A stretch of 5,282 bases of DNA from a bacterium (GCA_030544165.1 JAUNRP010000077.1:1-5282), one strand, 5' to 3'. Shown: positions 1 through 5,282, numbered from the stretch's first letter. Translations and numbers: made by a program. Notes: generated by a model not told the origin, from the letters alone.

Positions 1-5
1 CAGGC

Positions 6-70
6 GGAGTGCCCGAGGCGGCGCGGCCGAGGCGGAGGGGGGAGTGCCCGAGGCGGAGCCGCCGAGGAAG
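6..70. repeat. CCGAGG-rich short repeat patch
   Basis: The 16-base unit GGAGTGCCCGAGGCGG occurs twice without mismatch, at 6-21 and 41-56, 35 bp apart. Its core CCGAGG also begins at 13, 27, 48 and 62, giving spacings of 14, 21 and 14 bp; a further CGAGGCGG lies at 108-115. The 35-bp offset is not a multiple of three, so the repeats fall in different reading frames, which argues against a periodic protein repeat. GGCGG-AG-CCGCC at 52-63 can form a small hairpin. The patch lies just past the end of the TauE-like gene. It may be an intergenic repeat or a low-complexity gene end; function unknown. Confidence 0.55.
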
Positions 71-81
71 CAGGGGGCCGC

Positions 82-108
82 GGTCACCGGATTGACCCGA
101 CCCCAATC
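82..108 (-). terminator. weak hairpin pair after the TauE-like gene, possible terminator
   Basis: Beginning 14 bp past the TGA at 123-125, two short inverted repeats overlap. GATTG/CAATC (90-94 with 104-108) has a 9-base loop, and GGTCA/TGACC (82-86 with 93-97) has a 6-base loop. They share bases 93-94, so they cannot form together. Neither is followed by a T-run on the minus strand, so a classical intrinsic terminator is not supported. The position at the end of a four-gene minus-strand run is the main reason to list it. It may be a weak 3' structure or chance. Confidence 0.2.
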
Positions 109-122
109 GAGGCGGCGGATCC

Positions 123-932
123 TCAGGTGAGGAGCATGACCACGAACGCCACCGTGCCCACCACCGCCACGAAGGCGCGGAGCGCCGCGGCCGGGAGGCG
201 GCGGGCGAGTTTCCCGCCGATGAGTCCGCCCGCCGTCGCCCCCACAGCGAGTAGTCCAACGAGACCCCAGTGAATGAGCTCGGGCGCCGTGACCACGTAC
301 ACCGTGGCCGCCACGAGGTTCACGCCCATGACGGTGAGGTTCTTCAGCGCGTTCACGTCCTGCATGGAAAGGCTCGTGAGGATGCCCACCACGCCCAGGA
401 ACAACACCCCCTGGGCGGCGCTGAAGTAGCCACCATATGTGCCGATCAGGAACACCGCCACGATGGCGCCGAACAGGGCCGCGCGGGTGCGGAAGACGGG
501 TGGCTGGCCTGGGTAGTCGGGGCCGACGACGGCGGGTTCCGTTGCGTGGCGCGCCTGCAGCTTCCGCTTGATCCAGGGGTTCACGAGTACCAGCACCGTG
601 CCGAGCGCGATCAGCCATGGGACCACGTTCGCGAACACGCGCTCGCCGAAGGTGAGCAGCAGAGTGGCGCCCGTGATCCCGCCCAGGATCGAGGCGGGCA
701 GCATTGTGCGGGCCGTGGGCCACAGCCGCCGGATCTCGCGCCGGTAGGAGAACGCGCCGGCCGCGCTGCCGGGCACGATCCCCAGCGAGTTGGACATCGT
801 GGCCGTGAGCGGCGGGAAGCCCAGCAGGACCATGGCCGGGAAGGAGATGAGGGTTCCCGCGCCCACGATGACGTTGATCGTTCCGGCCGCGAACCCGGCG
901 GCGAGGACCACCACAATCTCGAGCGGACTCAT
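123..932 (-). CDS. TauE/SafE family sulfite-exporter-like permease
   Basis: This 269-residue integral membrane protein has the length and pattern of the TauE/SafE (DUF81) family, whose members move sulfite, sulfoacetate or other small organic anions across the inner membrane. Family signatures are the N-terminal helix AAGFAAGTINVIVGAGTLIS (residues 11-30) followed by FPAMVLLGFPP, a second-half counterpart TYGGYFSAAQGVLFLGVVG (165-183), the NALKNL segment (194-199) and a C-terminal G-rich helix with GGLIGGKLARRLP (235-247). I count about eight hydrophobic segments in two halves, with a hydrophilic loop at about 121-150. The ATG at 930-932 lies 14 bp past the DHA2 gene's stop, with neither a good Shine-Dalgarno nor a -10 hexamer nearby, so translational coupling or readthrough from that gene is likely. 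The same frame stays open upstream inside the DHA2 gene, but that part lacks family similarity. The substrate cannot be deduced; family assignment is firm. Confidence 0.9.
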   Translation of the reverse strand: MSPLEIVVVLAAGFAAGTINVIVGAGTLISFPAMVLLGFPPLTATMSNSLGIVPGSAAGAFSYRREIRRLWPTARTMLPASILGGITGATLLLTFGERVFANVVPWLIALGTVLVLVNPWIKRKLQARHATEPAVVGPDYPGQPPVFRTRAALFGAIVAVFLIGTYGGYFSAAQGVLFLGVVGILTSLSMQDVNALKNLTVMGVNLVAATVYVVTAPELIHWGLVGLLAVGATAGGLIGGKLARRLPAAALRAFVAVVGTVAFVVMLLT

Positions 933-946
933 ACGGAAGACGAGCC

Positions 947-2527
947 CTACGGGAGGGGGTTGGTGACGCCAGCGGTGGAGGCGTCGTCGGAGGCTCGGAC
1001 GTTGGGGAGCATGACCAACGCAACGAGCGAGGACGCGAGGGAGAGGCCGGCGCCGATCCGGAGGGCCACGGCGTACCCGGCGGTGGAGGCCTCGGGGGAG
1101 GGGAGGCCGTCGGCGGCGAGGCGAACGGTGACGGCGGTGGCGGTGGCGGCGAGGACGGCGAGGCCGATCGCGCCTCCGGCCTGCTGCGCCGTGGTCTGGA
1201 TGGCGGAGGCGAGCGAGGAGTTGCCCGGAGTGGTGCCGTAGAGGGCGCCGTTGATGAGCATGGGCATCGCGAGGCCCAGGGCGAAGCCGAAGAGGATCAT
1301 GCCGGGCAGGATGTCCGGGGCGAACGTGGAATCGGTGCGGATGAAGCTGGTCCAGAACAGGCCCGCGCCGGAGATGAGGCCCGTGCCGATCGCGAGTTCC
1401 TTCAGCGTGCGGGTCTTCAGGAGGCGCGAGCCGAGGAGCAGGCCGAGCCCGAGGGAGCCCACGAGTGGGAGCATCATGATGCCCACATCCAGGGGGGTGT
1501 AGCCGAGCACGTGCTGGGCGTAGAGCGTCATGGTGAACGGGTAGGAGGCGAACACCGCCATCCCGAACGCGGCCAGGACGTTGGAGGCGCGGCGGACGGG
1601 CTCTGCGAAGAACCCCTGGGGGATGAGGGGTGCGGGAACGTAGCGCTCCACGATCACGAACGCGATGGCGCAGGCGATTCCGCCGGCGAGCGGGCCCCAG
1701 ACGCCGGGGGAGGTGAACGGTTCGTGCACCGCCTGGAGGACACCCATGATCAGGAGGCCGAGGGCGGAGGTGGAGGTGATGGCGCCGAGGATGTCGAGGG
1801 GCTGGGGGGTGCCGCTGATCTTGCGTACGAGCCGGAAGACCCCGAAGAACGCCGCGATGGTGATCGGGATGTTGATGATGAAGAGCCAGTGCCAGCTCGC
1901 GAAGCTGGTGATCACCCCGCCGATCATGGAGCCCGCGGCGCCGCCCGCGCCGGCGAGCGCCCCCCAGATGGAGAGGGCGCGGATGCGTTCGTAGGGGTCG
2001 GAGAAGAGGACCGCGATGATGCCGAGTGCGGCTGGGCCGGCGAACGCCTCTCCGAGGCCCTGCACGAACCGCGCGGTCACCAGCACGCTGGGCGCCCATG
2101 CGAGCGCGCAGAAGATGGAGCCCACGCCGAACGCCACCATGCCCGCGAGGAACATCCGGCGCCGGCCGAACACGTCCGCGAGCCTGCCCCCGAGCAGCAG
2201 GAATCCGCCCGCGGCGAGCGTGTAGGCGTTCAGGACCCAGGAGAGGCCGTCCTGGGTGAAGCCGAGTTCGCGCTGGATGGGCGGGAGCGCCACGGAGACC
2301 ACCGTGGCGTCCAGCAGCAGCATGAACTGGATGGAGCCGAGGAGCGCGAGGATCTTCCAGCGGTTCGGGTCCAGGTGGTCCTTGTTGGCTGGGGCTTCGG
2401 CTGGGGCGCCGACCGGGGCTTGGGCCGGGGCTTCTGCTGGGGCCCGGTTGGGCGCGGCAACCGCCGACCCCTCCGGGCTCTCCATCTCCGGCGGACCGGG
2501 CTGTGACGTCTCGTCCGCCGTGCTCAT
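947..2527 (-). CDS. DHA2 (EmrB/QacA-type) 14-helix MFS drug:H+ antiporter-like exporter
   Basis: A 526-residue inner-membrane transporter, the usual size for the 14-helix DHA2 branch of the major facilitator superfamily, which exports drugs or metabolites by proton exchange. Visible motifs in order: LLDATVVSVALP in helix 1 (71-82, membrane Asp73), motif A GGRLADVFGRRR (113-124), motif B LVTARFVQGLGEAFAGPAAL (149-168), antiporter motif C GAGGAAGSMIGG (193-204), then WHWLFIINIP (212-221), the WRWxFxINxP-like signature of DHA2 proteins. Helix 13 carries TTAQQAGGAIGLAVL. The N-terminus is unusual: about 50 hydrophilic residues with a Pro/Ala repeat precede helix 1. The gene starts 24 bp after the preceding MFS gene. 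The ATG at 2525-2527 has no close Shine-Dalgarno but has TAGTCT six bases upstream. No TetR/MarR-type regulator is adjacent. Which compound it exports cannot be read from the sequence. Confidence 0.93.
   Translation of the reverse strand: MSTADETSQPGPPEMESPEGSAVAAPNRAPAEAPAQAPVGAPAEAPANKDHLDPNRWKILALLGSIQFMLLLDATVVSVALPPIQRELGFTQDGLSWVLNAYTLAAGGFLLLGGRLADVFGRRRMFLAGMVAFGVGSIFCALAWAPSVLVTARFVQGLGEAFAGPAALGIIAVLFSDPYERIRALSIWGALAGAGGAAGSMIGGVITSFASWHWLFIINIPITIAAFFGVFRLVRKISGTPQPLDILGAITSTSALGLLIMGVLQAVHEPFTSPGVWGPLAGGIACAIAFVIVERYVPAPLIPQGFFAEPVRRASNVLAAFGMAVFASYPFTMTLYAQHVLGYTPLDVGIMMLPLVGSLGLGLLLGSRLLKTRTLKELAIGTGLISGAGLFWTSFIRTDSTFAPDILPGMILFGFALGLAMPMLINGALYGTTPGNSSLASAIQTTAQQAGGAIGLAVLAATATAVTVRLAADGLPSPEASTAGYAVALRIGAGLSLASSLVALVMLPNVRASDDASTAGVTNPLP
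2387..2443 (-). repeat. Pro/Ala repeat in the N-terminal tail of the DHA2 transporter
   Basis: Residues 29-35 and 41-47 are both APAEAPA, joined by QAPVG. At the DNA level, 2387-2407 and 2423-2443 match at 19 of 21 bases with a 36-bp offset, so the tail could have grown by in-frame duplication. The repeat lies before the first membrane helix (about residue 57 on) and is predicted to be cytoplasmic and disordered. Confidence 0.6.
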
Positions 2528-2533
2528 GCGATC

Positions 2534-2539
2534 AGACTA
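2534..2539 (-). promoter_or_regulatory. -10 hexamer TAGTCT for the DHA2 gene, leaderless arrangement
   Basis: On the minus strand TAGTCT fits the actinobacterial -10 pattern TANNNT and is separated from the ATG (2527-2525) by exactly six bases, which would put the transcription start on or next to the A of ATG. It lies wholly within the 24-bp gap between the two MFS genes. No recognisable -35 lies 16-18 bp upstream. AAGGG is present but 14 bases from the ATG, too far for a good ribosome site. Support comes mainly from the same geometry at two neighbouring genes. Confidence 0.45.
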
Positions 2540-2551
2540 GGCCCTTGTTCG

Positions 2552-3835
2552 CTACCTTCGCCGGTTCTGCGCCGTGAAGCCCTCGGTGCGTCCGCCCCAT
2601 GCCAGTACCCCCACCACGGCCGCGGGCAGCAGGAACGCCCCCGCGAGGCCCGCGAGGCCGGAGTATCCGAACCAGCTCAGCACCGGTCCGCCGAGCAGGG
2701 CTGCCCCGGCCGCGGCGTAGTGCATGAGCGCGTCCGTGGCGCCCTGCAGAGGTACCCGGACGGCGCCGGAGTCCACGGACGCCAGCAGCGCCGAGGAGGA
2801 GACCAGCACCGCCGACCACCCGAGCCCCAACAGGAACAGCGCCGCCGTGATCACCGGGATCGTGGTAGAGAACCCGCCGATGATCGCCAGCACGATCGCG
2901 GTCAGCAGGATCGTGAGGCCCCCGAACGTGACCAGGTTCGGCCCGAACCGCTCACACGCCCACCCGAACACCGGACTCAGGCCCCACATGCCGAGGATGT
3001 GCAGCGAGATCACCAGGCCGATCGTGGCGAGGTCCGCGCCCTGGTCCCGCAGGTGCACGGACGTCATGGACATCAGCCCCACCATTACCGCATGCGCCAC
3101 CGCGATCGCCACCACCGCGAACCGCGCCATCGGGTGCCCGTGGGCCCACCGGAGCGCGGAGATCGCCGTGCTGGTCCGTTTCCCGCCCTCCTTCCCCGAC
3201 GGCGGAGCCTCCTTGGCGCCGACCCTCACCTGCCCCTCGGCCAGGTCCGCCAGGGAGCTGGGTGGGTGGACGAGCCAGAGGACCACGACGATCGCGCCCA
3301 GGACGGCCACGATCGTGATCACGTAGGGGCCGGCGAGTTCCGGGAGTCCGAGTGCCTGCCCGAGTCCCGCGCCGGGTCCCAACAGGTTGGGGCCGAGCAC
3401 GGACCCGATCGTGATCGCCCAGATCACGTAGGACATGGCCCTTGCGCGGACCTGGCCGGACTCCAGATCAGCCGCCGCGTAGCGGGTCTGGAGGGTGGTG
3501 GCGTGGGTGGAGCCCACCACGAACAGGCCGATCAGGGTGATCCAGAGGTTCTCGGTCACGGCACCCGCGATGGTGATGAGGGCGCCAATCACTGCGATCG
3601 CGTATCCGGTGGCGATCGAGATCCGCCGGCCCCGGCGGGCCGCGAGCTGCGCGAGAGGGACGGAGGCGACGGCTGCCCCGAGTACGCCCAGGGCCGAGCC
3701 GAAGCCTGCCCATTCCGTGCTCGCGAGCTGCTGGACCAGGAGGCCCGCCGTGGCGACCCCCGCCGCGAGGCCCACCCCCCCGAGAACGTTGGACGCGAGC
3801 AGGCCAGCGAAGGTGCGGGATCGCGGGCTGGCCAT
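2552..3835 (-). CDS. MFS transporter, 12-helix type, substrate unknown
   Basis: A 427-residue hydrophobic protein with the two-half layout of the major facilitator superfamily: about six helices in residues 10-190, a charged cytoplasmic loop at about 191-235 (with APPSGKEGGKR), and about six helices in 237-413. The loop after helix 2 reads PLAQLAARRGRR (60-71), a motif-A relative keeping the basic RRGRR end but with Ala62 and Ala66 where the usual Gly and Asp sit. HATTLQTRYAAADL (111-124), VLGPNLLGP (146-154), and VPLQGATDALMHYAAAGAALLGG (361-383) resemble, from memory, a poorly characterised MFS group common in actinobacteria. PVFGWACERFGPN (288-300) is the second-half loop counterpart. dinB ends 84 bp upstream on the same strand and the DHA2 gene starts 24 bp downstream. 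The ATG at 3833-3835 has no clear Shine-Dalgarno, but TACATT lies six bases upstream. An export role is inferred only; the substrate is unknown. Confidence 0.88.
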   Translation of the reverse strand: MASPRSRTFAGLLASNVLGGVGLAAGVATAGLLVQQLASTEWAGFGSALGVLGAAVASVPLAQLAARRGRRISIATGYAIAVIGALITIAGAVTENLWITLIGLFVVGSTHATTLQTRYAAADLESGQVRARAMSYVIWAITIGSVLGPNLLGPGAGLGQALGLPELAGPYVITIVAVLGAIVVVLWLVHPPSSLADLAEGQVRVGAKEAPPSGKEGGKRTSTAISALRWAHGHPMARFAVVAIAVAHAVMVGLMSMTSVHLRDQGADLATIGLVISLHILGMWGLSPVFGWACERFGPNLVTFGGLTILLTAIVLAIIGGFSTTIPVITAALFLLGLGWSAVLVSSSALLASVDSGAVRVPLQGATDALMHYAAAGAALLGGPVLSWFGYSGLAGLAGAFLLPAAVVGVLAWGGRTEGFTAQNRRR

Positions 3836-3841
3836 CTGTCC

Positions 3842-3847
3842 AATGTA
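3842..3847 (-). promoter_or_regulatory. -10 hexamer TACATT for the MFS gene, leaderless arrangement
   Basis: Minus-strand TACATT matches TANNNT and is followed by GGACAG and then the ATG at 3835-3833, placing a predicted transcription start at the start codon. GGACAG directly abuts the ATG and is too close to serve as a Shine-Dalgarno. No TTGACA-like -35 is seen at 16-18 bp. The rest of the 84-bp dinB-MFS gap is G/C-rich; it holds a possible CCCGG/CCGGG stem with an 11-base loop and no T-run, so no convincing dinB terminator is visible. Confidence 0.45.
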
Positions 3848-3919
3848 GGGGAGTTTGTGCCGCCCGGAGGGGGGACCACCGGGGTTGCCAGCGTGAGTGG
3901 GTGGCCGCGTTGGGGCTGG

Positions 3920-5170
3920 TCACAGGTCACGCTCCGCGAGTTCGCGGAAGGGGTCCGGGGTTCCGTGGCGGTCCCGCAGGTGTGCGGGGAGGTATCCCAC
4001 GGCGGCCTTGCCGAACTTCGTGCGCGCCGCGTCCATGGAGGTGTCCAGGGCGAGCCGGGAGGATCCGGATTCGGATCCGGGGATGGTGGGGTCATCCCCG
4101 AACAGCGGGAGTTCGAGTTGGAGGAACGGTTGCCGCTCCAGGTTGGAGATCGAGACGCCGAGTAGGGAGATCTCGGTCCCGGGCTCACCGATGGCATCCC
4201 ATGCGAGCCGTTCCGCCGTCTCTGTGAGGGTGAGGGTGGTGGCGATGGGGCCGGGGAACGTATGGGACCGGGTCAGGGAGCGCATGTCCGCGAGGCGGAC
4301 CCGGACCGTGAGCGTGCGCCCCGCGAGGCCGCTGGCCCGGAGACGGACCGTCACCCTGTCTGTCAGTTGGCCAAGTGTTTCACGCACAACGGCGTGTGTG
4401 GCCGCCCTCCGGCCCATGGCGGACTGAGCCCCCACGGAGCGCCCGCGGTGGGAGGTGGTGACCCGGCGTGGATCCTCGTTCACCGCGAGGCGGGAGAGTT
4501 TCTCCCCGACCCCGTGGCCGAGCAGCCGCTCCACCGAGTTGCGGGGAGTGGCGGCGAGCTGCCCGATGGTACGAATGCCCCGCTCGGCCAGCCTCGCCTC
4601 GGTCACCGGGCCCACGCCCCACATCAGCCGAACAGGGAGCGGGTCCAGGAACTCCCGTTCCCTCTCCGGGGGAACCACCACGAGCCCGTTGGGTTTGGCC
4701 ACCTGCGAGGCGATCTTGGCGAGGCTCTTGGTGCGTGCCACTCCCACGCTGATGGGGAGGCCCACCTCGTTCGCCACCCGTGCCCGCAGGCGGGCTGCGA
4801 TCACATCCGGGGGCCCGAACAGATGGGTGGCCCCCGAGACGTCCAGGAACGCCTCATCGATGGAGATGCGCTGGATGAGGGGCGTGAAGTCCTCCATCAC
4901 CGCGATCACGCGATCCCCGAACTCCTTGTACCGGTGGAAGTTCCCCCGGACGAAGATGAGATCCGGGCACAGGCGGGCGGCACGCCACCCCGGCATGCCC
5001 CCCGAGACCCCGAACGCCTTGGCCTCGTACGAGCATGCGAGCACCACTCCGCCCGTGGCACTGGCGCCGACCGCGATCGCCTTCCTACGGAGACTCGGAT
5101 CCAGAAGTTGTTCGACCGAGGCGTAGAAGGAATCAAGATCGGCGTGCAGGATGTTGGAACCCATTGACAC
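3920..5170 (-). CDS. dinB: DNA polymerase IV (Y-family translesion polymerase DinB)
   Basis: A 416-residue Y-family polymerase that copies past damaged bases with low fidelity. The palm holds the metal-binding residues: HADLDSFYASVEQ (9-21, Asp11) and SIDEAFLD (103-110, Asp105 and Glu106). Tyr16 is at the steric-gate position that excludes ribonucleotides (Phe13 in E. coli). Then come SVGVARTKSLAKIASQVAKP (141-160), the thumb helix-hairpin-helix MWGVGPVTEARLAERGIRT (183-201), the linker with SVGAQSAMGRR (245-255), and the little-finger domain (about 256-350). QLELPLF (351-357) fits the sliding-clamp binding hexapeptide QLxLPL. About 55 residues follow, ending in a conserved-looking KFGKAAVGYLPAH stretch. 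I chose GTG at 5168-5170 because a -10 hexamer lies exactly six bases upstream; ATG at 5162-5164, two codons in, is an alternative with GGGG five bases before it. A LexA-type operator lies 10 bp upstream, indicating SOS control. All catalytic residues are present. Confidence 0.96.
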   Translation of the reverse strand: MSMGSNILHADLDSFYASVEQLLDPSLRRKAIAVGASATGGVVLACSYEAKAFGVSGGMPGWRAARLCPDLIFVRGNFHRYKEFGDRVIAVMEDFTPLIQRISIDEAFLDVSGATHLFGPPDVIAARLRARVANEVGLPISVGVARTKSLAKIASQVAKPNGLVVVPPEREREFLDPLPVRLMWGVGPVTEARLAERGIRTIGQLAATPRNSVERLLGHGVGEKLSRLAVNEDPRRVTTSHRGRSVGAQSAMGRRAATHAVVRETLGQLTDRVTVRLRASGLAGRTLTVRVRLADMRSLTRSHTFPGPIATTLTLTETAERLAWDAIGEPGTEISLLGVSISNLERQPFLQLELPLFGDDPTIPGSESGSSRLALDTSMDAARTKFGKAAVGYLPAHLRDRHGTPDPFRELAERDL

Positions 5171-5176
5171 CCCGCA

Positions 5177-5182
5177 AGTCTA
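5177..5182 (-). promoter_or_regulatory. -10 hexamer TAGACT for dinB, leaderless GTG start
   Basis: Minus-strand TAGACT fits TANNNT and is followed by TGCGGG and then GTG at 5170-5168, so transcription would begin at or beside the GTG. Its first two bases are the last two of the LexA-type palindrome, so a bound repressor would overlap this promoter. No good -35 hexamer is found 16-18 bp upstream, which is common in actinobacterial promoters. Confidence 0.5.
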
Positions 5183-5200
5183 TCGAACAGTCGTTCGATA
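5181..5200. promoter_or_regulatory. LexA operator (SOS box)
   Basis: A perfect inverted repeat, TATCGAAC-AGTC-GTTCGATA, with 8-bp arms and a 4-bp centre. Its core is CGAAC-N4-GTTCG, the consensus for LexA binding in Bacillus and actinobacteria (known from those groups; not tested here). It lies 10 bp upstream of the dinB GTG and 26 bp upstream of the divergent ATG at 5227. It overlaps the proposed dinB -10 by two bases, as expected for repression by blocking RNA polymerase until RecA-stimulated LexA cleavage. Both the sequence match and the placement before a DNA-damage polymerase support the call. Confidence 0.88.
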
Positions 5201-5212
5201 AGGGGAGTCCTT

Positions 5213-5220
5213 GAGGGAGG
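5213..5220 (+). promoter_or_regulatory. ribosome binding site of the divergent gene
   Basis: GAGGGAGG lies six bases before the ATG at 5227, a strong Shine-Dalgarno match at good spacing. It is the only clear ribosome site in the window; the minus-strand genes lack one. It fixes the start of the edge-truncated gene and implies an mRNA with a 5' leader rather than a leaderless one. Confidence 0.7.
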
Positions 5221-5226
5221 TTGTGG

Positions 5227-5282
5227 ATGAATCTGCGCGAACAACTCGAACGCCTCGTCACCCTGGGGGTACCCGCGCTCGC
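5227..5282 (+). CDS. start of a divergent gene, cut by the window edge, product unknown
   Basis: Only 18 codons are visible: MNLREQLERLVTLGVPAL, then two bases of what must be an Ala codon. The ATG is preceded at six bases by GAGGGAGG, and the frame is open to the edge, so I believe a real gene begins here. It is transcribed away from dinB across a 56-bp gap containing the LexA-type box and so may share SOS control. A leucine-rich amphipathic start followed by GVPAL is loosely reminiscent of serine-hydrolase/beta-lactamase-family N-termini, but 18 residues are far too few to assign a family. No signal peptide is evident in the visible part. Confidence 0.65.
   Translation, partial: MNLREQLERLVTLGVPAL

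Noticed and set aside
1..70. CRISPR array or tandem-repeat locus at the left edge
   Set aside because: The repeats are 6-16 bp with irregular spacing and no unique spacers of constant length, and no cas gene is visible.
933..2099. Upstream open extension of the TauE-like frame through the DHA2 gene (a possible fusion of nearly 660 residues)
   Set aside because: The extra part is Arg/Pro/His-rich, lacks membrane helices or family motifs, and overlaps a well-supported DHA2 gene. Long open frames without stops are expected in high-GC DNA.
270..2506. Long plus-strand open frames opposite the transporter genes
   Set aside because: Their translations are low-complexity Arg/Gly/Glu/His-rich sequences with no recognisable domains, and they mirror strong minus-strand genes. 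I treat them as composition shadows.
3836..3919. Terminator between dinB and the MFS gene
   Set aside because: Only a 5-bp CCCGG/CCGGG stem with an 11-base loop can be drawn, with no T-run after it, and such stems are common in G/C-rich DNA.
2720..5167. Long plus-strand open frames opposite the MFS gene and dinB
   Set aside because: The minus strand carries all DinB catalytic motifs and MFS signatures; the opposite frames show only biased composition.
5238..5251. Second pair of LexA half-sites (CGAAC-N4-CGAAC) in the divergent gene's start
   Set aside because: The half-sites are in direct, not inverted, orientation, so they do not form the dyad LexA binds. They are explained by codons for Glu-Gln-Leu-Glu-Arg.

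Overview
The window is high-GC DNA (roughly 70% by eye; not computed) with dense, nearly gapless genes. I infer an actinobacterium (Actinomycetota). The evidence is the base composition, an actinobacterial-style DinB, a Gram-positive-type SOS box (CGAAC-N4-GTTCG), and start codons that mostly lack Shine-Dalgarno sequences but sit just behind -10-like hexamers, as in leaderless actinobacterial transcripts. I cannot name a genus.

Layout, left to right. Positions 1-122 hold no complete gene: they contain a CCGAGG-rich short-repeat patch and weak hairpins just past the end of the leftmost gene. Four genes follow, all on the minus strand, so transcription runs right to left: dinB (3920-5170), a 12-helix-type MFS transporter (2552-3835), a DHA2/EmrB-QacA-type 14-helix MFS transporter (947-2527) and a TauE/SafE family permease (123-932). 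Gaps between them are 84, 24 and 14 bp. At the right edge a divergent plus-strand gene begins at 5227 and is cut after 18 codons.

The most informative region is the 56-bp divergent intergenic stretch (5171-5226). It carries a perfect 8+8 inverted repeat that matches the Gram-positive LexA operator. Its edge overlaps a -10 hexamer placed exactly for a leaderless dinB mRNA beginning at the GTG start codon. dinB is therefore probably an SOS gene, and the divergent gene may share the operator. The same arrangement, TANNNT then six bases then the start codon, recurs before both MFS genes. The transporters may thus have their own promoters rather than simply being a tail of the dinB transcript.

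Functionally, the window pairs a translesion DNA polymerase with three unrelated inner-membrane transporters (two predicted proton-driven exporters and one anion/sulfur-compound permease). No local regulator is visible, and the substrates cannot be read from the sequence. I see no mobile element, CRISPR, tRNA or rRNA. No clearly novel multi-gene system is evident; the regulatory architecture is the part worth following up.
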